Source: JBBRMY01 sp038230595
GTDB lineage: Bacteria > Bacteroidota > Ignavibacteria > Tepidaquicellales > Tepidaquicellaceae
Direction of reading: 5' to 3'
DNA: 11,898 bases
Assembly: GCA_038230595.1 (NCBI GenBank)
Contig: JBBRMY010000082.1
Coordinates: 1-11,898 of the forward strand
This document shows positions 6,269 through 11,898 of this stretch, one piece after another. Numbering within the stretch: position 1 is the stretch's first letter; the number at the start of each line of letters is the position of its first letter. Both the position numbers and the translations under genes were made by a program. The notes under the pieces are model-generated. The model had not been told where the DNA came from. It did no database searches and saw nothing but the letters and a program-made list of their open reading frames with translations.

Positions 6269-6342
6269 GGTGTGGTACCCAAGTGGCTTAAGGGAAGAGT
6301 CTGCAAAACTCTCACTCGTCAGTTCGAATCTGACCCACACCT
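6269..6342 (+). tRNA. tRNA-Cys (anticodon GCA)
   Basis: The acceptor GGTGTGG/CCACACC has discriminator T (the cysteine identity base U73). The anticodon stem AGAGT/ACTCT carries loop CTGCAAA (anticodon GCA), and the T-arm is GTCAG-TTCGAAT-CTGAC. It is 74 nt long with no encoded CCA. Its last seven bases together with the downstream terminator are duplicated at 6576 onward. Confidence 0.97.
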
Positions 6343-6353
6343 CGGGATTGTTG

Positions 6354-6386
6354 AAAAAGGCTGTTTCGTGAGAAGCAGCCTTTTTT
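6354..6386 (+). terminator. Terminator of the tRNA-Gly/tRNA-Cys unit (hairpin A, copy 1)
   Basis: AAAAAGGCTG pairs with CAGCCTTTTT, and the stem continues through TTTC/GAAG to a GTGA (GNRA-type) tetraloop. A run of six T ends the 3' arm. This is a strong intrinsic terminator 11 nt after tRNA-Cys. Confidence 0.9.
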
Positions 6387-6393
6387 GTTTGTG

Positions 6394-6449
6394 CGTTGGG
6401 ATGCGGGAGTCCCCGATAAAAACATTCGAGGATAAACTCTGTAACGAGG
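6394..6449 (+). repeat. 56-nt structured repeat R, copy 1
   Basis: Three nested stems can be drawn: CGTTG with TAACG (one G-T wobble), GGAGT with ACTCT (one G-T wobble), and CCCCGA with TCGAGG (one mismatch), closing on loop TAAAAACAT. It directly follows terminator hairpin A1. The core CCGATAAAAACATTCGAGG is shared by all four copies. Confidence 0.85.
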
Positions 6450-6468
6450 GGTGAGGTAATGACAAATT

Positions 6469-6502
6469 AAAAGACCTGACAGGAAATCCTGTCAGGTCTT
6501 TT
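6469..6502. terminator. Bidirectional terminator hairpin B, copy 1
   Basis: The arms AAAAGACCTGACAGG and CCTGTCAGGTCTTTT are a perfect 15-bp inverted repeat around a 4-nt loop, with A-run and T-run on both sides, so it can terminate either strand. The same ACCTGACAGG core recurs at 6765 and 6867. Confidence 0.8.
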
Positions 6503-6503
6503 G

Positions 6504-6559
6504 CGTTCCCACGCTGGAGTCCCCGATAAAAACATTCGAGGATAAACTCCGGAACGAGG
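6504..6559 (+). repeat. 56-nt structured repeat R, copy 2
   Basis: This is the best-paired version: CGTTCC (6504-6509) with GGAACG (6551-6556), GGAGT (6516-6520) with ACTCC (6546-6550), and CCCCGA with TCGAGG. It has bulges CACGCT and ATAA. With the 3' arm of hairpin B, bases 6489-6559 are identical to 6780-6850 over 71 bp. Confidence 0.9.
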
Positions 6560-6575
6560 GGTAGGGTTGGTTAAA

Positions 6576-6687
6576 CACACCTCAGGATTATTGGAAAGGC
6601 TGTTTCTTTTAGAAGCAGCCTTTTTTGTTTATGGGTTACGAAGCTGGAGTCTCCGATAAAAACATTCGAGGATAAACTCTGTAACGA
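6576..6687 (+). repeat. Duplicate of tRNA-Cys end, terminator A and repeat R
   Basis: The segment starting CACACCTCAGGATTATTGG matches the end of tRNA-Cys and its flank (6336 onward, CACACCTCGGGATTGTTG) at a constant offset of 240 bp. The match runs through the terminator and repeat copy 3. Only seven bases of the tRNA are included, so the rest of a second tRNA is absent. Confidence 0.8.
6595..6626 (+). terminator. Terminator hairpin A, copy 2
   Basis: AAAGGCTG pairs with CAGCCTTT and extends through TTTC/GAAG around a short loop (TTTTA), followed by a T-run. It is like the terminator at 6354 with a changed loop. No gene precedes it now; it belongs to the duplicated segment starting at 6576. 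Confidence 0.75.
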
Positions 6688-6689
6688 GT
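6634..6689 (+). repeat. 56-nt structured repeat R, copy 3
   Basis: The outer stem reads GTTAC with GTAAC, where copies 2 and 4 have GTTCC with GGAAC: the pair at that position has changed from C-G to A-T on both sides. The inner GGAGT/ACTCT and CTCCGA/TCGAGG stems keep pairing with wobbles and the same mismatch. The end is AGTT instead of AGGG. Confidence 0.85.
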
Positions 6690-6720
6690 TATATTTAAAC
6701 CATATTATTATTTTCAAATA

Positions 6721-6753
6721 GTTGTTGGTGGAAAAGCAACACCAACAACGGCA
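6721..6753. repeat. 10-bp perfect inverted repeat, relative of 5873-5899
   Basis: GTTGTTGGTG and CACCAACAAC flank a 9-nt loop GAAAAGCAA. ACGGCAAT and an A-run follow, resembling the element at 5873. No T-run follows on either strand, so it is not a standard terminator. Confidence 0.75.
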
Positions 6754-6760
6754 ATAAAAA

Positions 6761-6793
6761 AAAGGACCTGACAGGAAAACTGTCAGGTCTTTT
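6761..6793. terminator. Terminator hairpin B, copy 2
   Basis: GACCTGACAG and CTGTCAGGTC enclose loop GAAAA, with A-run before and T-run after. It is a second copy of the hairpin at 6469 with a slightly changed loop side. Confidence 0.75.
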
Positions 6794-6794
6794 G

Positions 6795-6850
6795 CGTTCC
6801 CACGCTGGAGTCCCCGATAAAAACATTCGAGGATAAACTCCGGAACGAGG
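6795..6850 (+). repeat. 56-nt structured repeat R, copy 4
   Basis: It is identical to copy 2 across all 56 positions, including the CGTTCC/GGAACG outer stem. The identity starts within the preceding hairpin B (6780), which points to recent duplication or gene conversion of a hairpin-plus-repeat unit. Confidence 0.9.
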
Positions 6851-6858
6851 AAATTTTA

Positions 6859-6896
6859 TAAAAAGCGACCTGACAGGGTAAAGAACCTGTCAGGTC
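6859..6896 (-). terminator. Terminator of gap (hairpin B, copy 3)
   Basis: On the reverse strand GACCTGACAGG and CCTGTCAGGTC form an 11-bp perfect stem with an 8-nt loop, followed by GC and TTTTT. It lies 50 bp after the gap stop codon. On the forward strand no T-run follows, so this copy faces gap. Confidence 0.8.
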
Positions 6897-6946
6897 ACAT
6901 ACATTTCCGTAGAAGCAAAATTTTGTGTCTCTACAATTTTATTTAC

Positions 6947-7939
6947 TTATACGATCTTCTTTACCAAGTCAACAACTCTGCAGCTGTAACCCCATTCATT
7001 ATCGTACCAGCCGATGACTTTTGCGAGGTTTCCCATACACATTGTTGAGAGTGAGTCGAAGATGCATGAATTTGAATTTCCAACTATATCCATTGATACA
7101 ATTGGGTCGATACAATATTCGAGAATTCCTTTTAAATTTCCTTCAGCAGCTGCTTTCATTGCAGCGTTAATTTCTTCTTTAGTTGTTTCTTTTCCAAGCT
7201 CGCAAACAAAGTCTGTAATAGATCCATCAGGAGTCGGGACTCTTAAAGAAAATCCATCAAGCTTTCCTTTTAAATGCGGAAGCACCTGTCCGACAGCTTT
7301 AGCAGCTCCGGTTGAAGTTGGTATAATATTTATTGCGCCTGCACGTGCTCTTCTGAGATCTTTATGAGGCTGATCTAATAAACCCTGATCGTTAGTATAT
7401 GAATGAACAGTTGTCATGTAACCCTTTTTAACTCCGAATGCATCGTCAAGAACTTTAACCATTGGAGCCAGGCAGTTCGTAGTGCATGAAGCATTTGAAA
7501 CTATATTATGCTCTTTTTTTAATGCAGAATCGTTCACGCCAAGAACCACTATTGCATCAAGATCATCTTTCGGAGGAGCTGTGAGAACTACTTTTTTACC
7601 TCCGATATCAATGTGCTTCTGAAGCTGAGCCTTGCTTGTGAAAACGCCTGTAGATTCAATTATAACATCAACTCCCAATTCCTTCCAGCCTAAATTAGCA
7701 GGGTCTTTTTCAGCAGTAACCAATATATCATCACCATTAACACTCATACCTTTTTCAGTAACTTTTATTTCTCCATTAAATCTGCCATGAACTGAATCAT
7801 ATTTTAACAGGTGAGCCAGGGTCTTATTATCAGTCAGATCGTTAATTTTTACTATGTCAAAACCGCCTAAATCAATCATTCTTTTTACCACAAGCCTGCC
7901 GATTCTTCCAAAGCCATTTATACCGACTTTTATTGCCAT
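6947..7939 (-). CDS. gap: Glyceraldehyde-3-phosphate dehydrogenase
   Basis: This 330-residue cytosolic enzyme of glycolysis and gluconeogenesis converts glyceraldehyde 3-phosphate, NAD+ and phosphate to 1,3-bisphosphoglycerate. The N-terminal Rossmann motif is GINGFGRIG (6-14), and Asp34 in INDL suggests NAD preference. The catalytic Cys152 is in SNASCTTNC and His179 is in TTVHSYT. The ends carry the usual RVPTPDGS and WYDNEWGYSCR. The open frame extends 30 codons further to 8029, but that part (MGYFLLF...) is not family sequence. ATG 7939 gives the standard MAIKVGINGFGR start, with GGAG 8 nt before it. A terminator follows at 6859-6896. It is divergent from efp and has no visible operon partner. 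Confidence 0.97.
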   Translation of the reverse strand: MAIKVGINGFGRIGRLVVKRMIDLGGFDIVKINDLTDNKTLAHLLKYDSVHGRFNGEIKVTEKGMSVNGDDILVTAEKDPANLGWKELGVDVIIESTGVFTSKAQLQKHIDIGGKKVVLTAPPKDDLDAIVVLGVNDSALKKEHNIVSNASCTTNCLAPMVKVLDDAFGVKKGYMTTVHSYTNDQGLLDQPHKDLRRARAGAINIIPTSTGAAKAVGQVLPHLKGKLDGFSLRVPTPDGSITDFVCELGKETTKEEINAAMKAAAEGNLKGILEYCIDPIVSMDIVGNSNSCIFDSLSTMCMGNLAKVIGWYDNEWGYSCRVVDLVKKIV

Positions 7940-7974
7940 TTTAGATTCTCCGGGATTTAAATTTGAAATATTAA

Positions 7975-8005
7975 TAAAATTACTCATTTTTGACCATAAA
8001 TTCAA
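7975..8005 (-). promoter_or_regulatory. Candidate gap promoter
   Basis: On the reverse strand TTG (8005-8003) is followed after 20 nt by TAATTTTA (7982-7975), seven of eight matches to the Bacteroidetes TAnnTTTG element. The predicted start lies about 30 nt before the gap ATG. The final G is missing, so this is tentative. Confidence 0.35.
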
Positions 8006-8056
8006 CGAAAATAACAGGAAATAACCCATTTTTTATTAAAAACGGAAAATTCCAAA

Positions 8057-8087
8057 TTGATTTTAGGGTGATAATTAGGTATTTTTG
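8057..8087 (+). promoter_or_regulatory. Candidate efp-accBC promoter (Bacteroidetes type)
   Basis: TTG at 8057-8059 and TATTTTTG at 8080-8087 fit the TTG...TAnnTTTG consensus with a 20-nt spacer. Transcription would start near 8093, giving a leader of about 70 nt before the efp ATG at 8162. Confidence 0.55.
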
Positions 8088-8161
8088 TAATGCGGCAAAT
8101 TTGAGTATTTCAATCAAAATTGCTAATTTATTGCAAAAAATTAAGAAATTATAAAGAATTA

Positions 8162-8725
8162 ATGGCAACTACAACAGATCTCAAAAATGGCATTGTGATA
8201 ATGTTCAACAATGAACTTCATTCCGTAATGACCGTAGAACACAGAACACCCGGAAATTTAAGGGCTTTTTACCAGGTTAAGATGAAAAACCTTAAAAACG
8301 GAAAGACATTTGAAAACCGTTTCCGTTCCGGTGAGGAAATTCAAATTGAAAGACTTGAAACAAGAAATTATCAGTTCTTATATAAAGAGAACACAGATTT
8401 CGTTTTAATGGATAATGAAGATTATGACCAGATACATATTCCGGGAGATCTTTTCGGAAAACAAGGTGAATTTACAAAAGAAGGCGAACAGGTTGCGGTT
8501 ATGTTTCATGGCACAAAGCCGATCTCAGTTGAGCTGCCGCCCCATGTATTTCTAAAAGTAACTTCTGCTCCTCCGGGGATAAAAGGCGATACTGCAACAG
8601 GCGCAACAAAGCAGGTAACTTTAGAGACCGGCAGTATAGTTAATGCCCCGCTCTTTATCAATGAAGGTGACATGCTGAGAATTGATTCAAGAACAGGCGC
8701 ATATATTGAGAGAGCAAAACAATAA
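8162..8725 (+). CDS. efp: Translation elongation factor P
   Basis: EF-P binds between the P and E sites and relieves ribosomes stalled on consecutive prolines. The 187 residues match the family length and three-domain layout: a KOW-like N domain, a middle OB domain and a C-terminal OB domain (GDTATGATK..., ending in DSRTGAYIERAK). The open frame reaches back to a TTG at 8120, but ATG 8162 (MATTTDLKNG) gives the standard N-terminus. The loop that points at the P-site tRNA reads TPGNLRAF, so residue 32 is Asn where E. coli has the modified Lys34 and Pseudomonas an Arg. The usual lysylation and rhamnosylation chemistry cannot apply. No SD is visible. It heads a run of same-strand genes and is 41 nt from accB. 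Confidence 0.97.
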   Translation: MATTTDLKNGIVIMFNNELHSVMTVEHRTPGNLRAFYQVKMKNLKNGKTFENRFRSGEEIQIERLETRNYQFLYKENTDFVLMDNEDYDQIHIPGDLFGKQGEFTKEGEQVAVMFHGTKPISVELPPHVFLKVTSAPPGIKGDTATGATKQVTLETGSIVNAPLFINEGDMLRIDSRTGAYIERAKQ

Positions 8726-8766
8726 TTCAATTTAGTATTACCACACATTAACTTTAAACAAAATTA

Positions 8767-9237
8767 ATGAATATGGATCTGAACTATCTTAAAAAGCTTA
8801 TTAAAATCCTTGATACCAGCAATCTTGCTGAACTGGAAATTGAAGAAGAAGGAACTAAGATAAAATTAAGCAAGCCCCGTCCAAAAGTTGTATCGATGGG
8901 TCAGTCTGCTCAGCCGATGTCACAGGCTCCTCAGCAAAATACCGAAATGGTAGATGTTATAGCTGCTGCGAAAACAGAAGCAGCAAAGAATGAAAATCTT
9001 TATGAGGTCAGATCCCCTATGGTAGGAACATTTTACCGTTCCCCTGCTCCGGATGCTGATTCATATGTAAATGTAGGATCAGACGTTTCAGAAGGAAGCG
9101 TGCTTTGCATAATAGAAGCAATGAAGCTTATGAATGAAATAGAATCAGAAGTTTCAGGCAAGATAGTAAAAGTATTAGTGGATAACGGAAAGCCTGTAGA
9201 ATACAATCAGCCTTTATTCCTTGTAGAAAGAAATTAA
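8767..9237 (+). CDS. accB: Biotin carboxyl carrier protein of acetyl-CoA carboxylase
   Basis: This is the carrier subunit that holds biotin and shuttles the carboxyl group between biotin carboxylase and the carboxyltransferase, the first committed step of fatty acid synthesis. It has 156 residues. A short N-terminal helical part (1-35) is followed by a flexible Pro/Gln/Ala-rich linker (about 38-75) and a biotinyl domain (78-155). The biotin attachment site is Lys120 in EAMKLMNEIE. The thumb segment typical of AccB is present (SPAPDADSYVNVG, about 92-104). ATG 8767 is used; ATG 8773 is two codons later and equally possible. accC follows after 19 nt. Confidence 0.97.
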   Translation: MNMDLNYLKKLIKILDTSNLAELEIEEEGTKIKLSKPRPKVVSMGQSAQPMSQAPQQNTEMVDVIAAAKTEAAKNENLYEVRSPMVGTFYRSPAPDADSYVNVGSDVSEGSVLCIIEAMKLMNEIESEVSGKIVKVLVDNGKPVEYNQPLFLVERN

Positions 9238-9256
9238 TCCCTTTTAAAGCTACGAA

Positions 9257-10591
9257 ATGATAAAAAAAATACTGATAGCTAACAGAGGAGAGATCGCATT
9301 AAGGATAATCCGTACCTGTAAGCAAATGGGAATTAAAACTGTTGCAGTTTATTCTGAAGCAGATAAAGATTCTCTTCATGTAAAATTTGCCGATGAAGCT
9401 GTTTGCATCGGCGCTCCGATATCAAAAGAAAGTTATCTTAACATTCCGCGCATAATGTCTGCTGCTTCAATTACTAATGCAGATGCAATACATCCGGGAT
9501 ATGGCTTCCTTGCAGAGAATGCAGATTTTTCAGAAATATGCCTGGATTCAAAAATTAATTTCATAGGACCATTACCTGAAATGATAACGGCAATGGGTAA
9601 TAAGTCATCTGCTAAAGATACTATGATAAAAGCCGGAGTTCCTGTTGTACCGGGAAGTGACGGAGTTGTGAAAACTGTTGAAGAAGCAAAAGAAATAATA
9701 AAGAGAATAGGCGTACCTGTAATGATAAAAGCTTCTGCCGGCGGCGGCGGCAAGGGAATGCGCATAGTAAGGGAAGAAGAAGAAATAGAAAAAGCTTATC
9801 TAAATGCAAAGACAGAAGCAGAAAATTCTTTCAGCAATGATGAAGTTTATATTGAAAAGTTTGTAGAAAATCCAAGGCACGTTGAGATACAGATATTGGG
9901 TGATAAGCATGGGAATGTAATTCATCTTGGAGAAAGAGACTGCTCTGTTCAAAGAAGACATCAGAAATTAATTGAAGAGTCCCCTTCACCTTTTATAAAT
10001 GAAGAGTTACGACAGAAGATGGGTGAAGCTGCAATCAAAGCAGCAAAGTCAGTAAATTATATTGGCGCAGGAACGATTGAATTTCTGGTAGACAAGAATA
10101 AAGAATTCTACTTCATGGAAATGAACACAAGGATCCAGGTAGAGCATTGTATAACAGAAGAAGTAACAGGTATAGATCTTATAAAGGAACAGATAAGAAT
10201 TGCAAATGGTGAAAAAATAAGTACTGAACCTATTACATTCACAGGGCATGCAATGGAATGCAGAATAAATGCAGAGGACTTTGAGCATAATTTCAGACCG
10301 TCACCGGGAATGATATCAGCAATACATATTCCGGGAGGATTTGGAGTCAGAGTTGATTCACATTGCTATGCCGGATATGCAATTCCACCTTATTACGATT
10401 CGATGATCGGAAAGCTTATAACTCATGCACCGACAAGAGATGAAGCGATAAAAAAAATGTCTGAAGCCTTAAGCGAATATATTATTGAAGGAATAAAAAC
10501 AACAATTCCTTTTCACCAGATCATTATGAAAAATGAAAAATTCCTTAATAATGATTATGATACAAGCTTTATAGAAAAACTCGATCTGTAA
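9257..10591 (+). CDS. accC: Biotin carboxylase subunit of acetyl-CoA carboxylase
   Basis: This ATP-grasp enzyme carboxylates the biotin on AccB using ATP and bicarbonate. It has 444 residues, the standard length. Visible landmarks are the N-terminal IANRGEIA (7-14), HPGYGFLAEN (79-88), Lys116 in GNKSSAK, the glycine-rich ATP lid AGGGGKGMR (161-169), QRRHQK (232-237), and the catalytic EMNTRIQVEH with Glu288, Asn290 and Arg292, at the same numbers as in E. coli. All key residues are intact. It has no clear SD and is separated from accB by 19 nt and from the next gene by one base, so it is clearly part of an operon. The carboxyltransferase genes (accA/accD) are not in the window. Confidence 0.98.
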   Translation: MIKKILIANRGEIALRIIRTCKQMGIKTVAVYSEADKDSLHVKFADEAVCIGAPISKESYLNIPRIMSAASITNADAIHPGYGFLAENADFSEICLDSKINFIGPLPEMITAMGNKSSAKDTMIKAGVPVVPGSDGVVKTVEEAKEIIKRIGVPVMIKASAGGGGKGMRIVREEEEIEKAYLNAKTEAENSFSNDEVYIEKFVENPRHVEIQILGDKHGNVIHLGERDCSVQRRHQKLIEESPSPFINEELRQKMGEAAIKAAKSVNYIGAGTIEFLVDKNKEFYFMEMNTRIQVEHCITEEVTGIDLIKEQIRIANGEKISTEPITFTGHAMECRINAEDFEHNFRPSPGMISAIHIPGGFGVRVDSHCYAGYAIPPYYDSMIGKLITHAPTRDEAIKKMSEALSEYIIEGIKTTIPFHQIIMKNEKFLNNDYDTSFIEKLDL

Positions 10592-10592
10592 A

Positions 10593-11192
10593 ATGAATCC
10601 GAAAAATAAAAATATTTATTTTATACTTTTGTTCTGCTTTGCGATTATAAACTTTGCAGGGATAAGCTCTAGCAATATCGTCGCTTTGCCAAAAACTATT
10701 ACAGAAACACAAACTCCAAAGCCGAAACAAAAACAGAAGGATACACTTTCAACTAAAAGGACATCACCTGATACTATTTCTTCTACAAAGATAAATACAG
10801 TTCAGATAGATACCGTAAAGCAGCAGGTTGTGATCCCGCCTACACAGATAGATACTGTTAAAAAAACTGATTCAGTTCTGACTGCGCCGGTAACAGATAA
10901 TAGTTTATCTAATACGAAACTCTTTGTATATATATTATTATCTCTTCTTGGAATGGGCTTATTCTTTTTTATTTTTGTAATGATGATGTTCAAGACCTTT
11001 CATAAAACCAGATCAACACGGCAGTCTTTATCTTTAAGCTGGAGCCTTTTCTTTCTTGTAAGCGTAGTCTGGATATTTATAATCTGGGGAATAGTTGCAG
11101 GATTTTCAAGTGTTGCAGCCTTCACAGCAGTTCTTATTTTTCTATTTATAATCAGCCTGATATTAACTATAATTTCTATTAAAACCAGGTAA
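10593..11192 (+). CDS. Hypothetical membrane protein, four predicted segments
   Basis: I do not recognise this 199-residue protein. A hydrophobic segment at 8-27 (signal anchor or signal peptide, no lipobox) is followed by a polar region rich in Thr, Lys, Asp and Pro (about 33-107). That region contains QIDTVK twice (71-76 and 85-90), probably extracytoplasmic and disordered. Three more hydrophobic segments lie at about 109-133, 147-170 and 173-195, with basic loops (FKTFHKTRSTR) between the first two. It starts one base after the accC stop, so it is co-translated with it, and the reductase follows after 43 nt. Operon position suggests a link to envelope or lipid metabolism, but that is guilt by association only. 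The polar region looks fast-evolving, so its homologues may be hard to detect. Confidence 0.75.
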   Translation: MNPKNKNIYFILLFCFAIINFAGISSSNIVALPKTITETQTPKPKQKQKDTLSTKRTSPDTISSTKINTVQIDTVKQQVVIPPTQIDTVKKTDSVLTAPVTDNSLSNTKLFVYILLSLLGMGLFFFIFVMMMFKTFHKTRSTRQSLSLSWSLFFLVSVVWIFIIWGIVAGFSSVAAFTAVLIFLFIISLILTIISIKTR

Positions 11193-11235
11193 AATTCCTT
11201 TTTTCATTCATAAAATTCAGCAATAAAAATAATAA

Positions 11236-11898
11236 ATGAGTAATCAATACGCATTAATATTAGGAGTTTCCAGCGGCTTTGGCAAATCAGTAGCACTTGC
11301 TTTAGCTAAAGACGGAATGAATATAATCGGAGTTCACCTCGACCGATCGACAACGATGCCTGATGTAGAAATATTAAAAGAAGACATTTTAAAATGCGGA
11401 GTTAAGGCAGACTTTTACAATGTGAATGCTGCAGATGCAGGTAAAAGGAATATGGTTCTCGATTCAATTAAAGAAAAATTTTCTTCAGAAAAAGATGCGA
11501 CGATAAAGATAATGATGCATTCACTTGCATTTGGTTCATTAAGACAATTTATAACAGATGATGAGAAGGATGAATTAAATCAGAAGCAATTAGAGATGAC
11601 TTTAGATGTCATGGGAAGCAGCTTAGTTTACTGGACACAGGGAATGATAAGACGAGGTCTGATGAAAGCAGGTGGAAAAATATACAGCATGACCTCATCG
11701 GGCGGAAGAAGACAGATACAATATTACGGTGCAGTATCAGCAGCAAAAGCGCTTCTTGAATCTTTTACCAGACAGCTGGCAATGGAACTTGGCAAGCAGG
11801 ATATTTCAGTGAATGCACTTTGCGCAGGAGTAACAGAAACACCAGCTTTAAGTAAAATCCCGGGAGCTGATAAAATTATTGCAAATGCAAAGCAGAGA
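11236..11898 (+). CDS. FabI/FabL-like enoyl-ACP reductase (SDR family), partial at right edge
   Basis: The frame runs from ATG 11236 to the window end without a stop; 221 codons are visible and the C-terminus is missing. It is a short-chain dehydrogenase with the nucleotide loop GVSSGFG (10-16) and MHSLAFGSL (94-102), where FabI/FabL proteins have similar sequence. It has Tyr164-x6-Lys171 (YGAVSAAK), the wider Tyr/Lys spacing of enoyl-ACP reductases instead of the YxxxK of ordinary SDRs. A segment CAGVTETPALSKIPG (196-210) resembles the substrate loop. Such enzymes reduce the enoyl-ACP double bond in each elongation cycle with NADH or NADPH. Its place behind accB-accC fits that role. Another SDR activity cannot be excluded from the visible part. 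Confidence 0.8.
   Translation, partial: MSNQYALILGVSSGFGKSVALALAKDGMNIIGVHLDRSTTMPDVEILKEDILKCGVKADFYNVNAADAGKRNMVLDSIKEKFSSEKDATIKIMMHSLAFGSLRQFITDDEKDELNQKQLEMTLDVMGSSLVYWTQGMIRRGLMKAGGKIYSMTSSGGRRQIQYYGAVSAAKALLESFTRQLAMELGKQDISVNALCAGVTETPALSKIPGADKIIANAKQR

Noticed and set aside
6200..6454. 84-codon forward open frame over the tRNAs
   Set aside because: It overlaps both tRNA genes and the terminator; the frame is open by chance.
6394..6850. CRISPR array for the repeated units after the tRNAs
   Set aside because: Units are 56 nt with spacings of 110, 130 and 161 bp, the intervening DNA is itself repeated terminator hairpins, and no cas gene is present.
7014..7367. 117-codon open frame opposite gap
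   Set aside because: It is antisense to a highly conserved enzyme gene, has no start signal and resembles no known protein. The other open frames opposite hipA, accC, efp and the T9SS gene are rejected for the same reason.
7937..8029. Longer gap start at 8029
   Set aside because: The extra 30 residues do not belong to GAPDH. ATG 7939 has the conserved N-terminus and a GGAG at good distance.
8120..8161. TTG start for efp at 8120
   Set aside because: The extension is not EF-P sequence and ATG 8162 gives the exact family N-terminus.

Overview
The window looks like a chromosomal segment of an FCB-group bacterium, most likely from the Ignavibacteria/Chlorobi side. The evidence is a type IX secretion (T9SS) type A sorting domain with the FQNYPNPFNPST motif, an EF-P with PGN instead of PGK at its tip, mostly SD-less A-rich start regions, and a Bacteroidetes-type promoter (TTG-N20-TAnnTTTG) before efp. 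The lineage is inferred from motifs; no database search was possible.

Left part (1-2886), accessory and regulatory. An S24/LexA-type self-cleaving repressor has a possible 10-codon leader ORF in front of it. It is followed by a hipB-hipA toxin-antitoxin pair whose promoter region carries two identical 18-bp near-palindromes, probably HipB operators. Downstream lies a scar made of two gene tails: a reverse-strand remnant of a T9SS C-terminal domain, then a second copy of the last 165 bp of the S24 gene. The two S24 tails therefore flank hipBA as direct repeats, about 93% identical. Eleven of their 12 differences are synonymous, so the second tail probably derives from a once-functional paralogue.

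Middle (2887-6184), reverse strand. A copper-radical-oxidase-like gene (galactose/glyoxal oxidase family) has lost its 5' end but keeps all five active-site residues. It overlaps by one base (TAATG) a secreted beta-propeller-repeat protein with a T9SS sorting domain. Upstream of the oxidase is about 740 bp of AT-rich sequence with a hexamer tandem repeat, small palindromes, a reverse-strand terminator and a short coding-like remnant.

tRNA and repeat region (6185-6946). tRNA-Gly(GCC) and tRNA-Cys(GCA) are followed by four 56-nt copies of a structured repeat interleaved with two kinds of terminator hairpin. The repeat copies vary in a way that preserves base pairing. The end of tRNA-Cys plus its terminator and first repeat is duplicated 240 bp downstream.

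Right part (6947-11898), core metabolism. gap (GAPDH) is on the reverse strand, divergent from a probable efp-accB-accC operon. That operon continues into a four-segment membrane protein of unknown function and a FabI/FabL-like enoyl-ACP reductase cut by the window edge. It joins translation of polyproline motifs (EF-P), the biotin carboxyl carrier and biotin carboxylase of acetyl-CoA carboxylase, and a likely elongation-cycle reductase of fatty acid synthesis.

No complete new multi-gene system is evident. The best leads are the covarying repeat array after the tRNAs, the twin operators of hipBA, the paralogue-derived S24 tail, and the truncated oxidase coupled to a T9SS gene.
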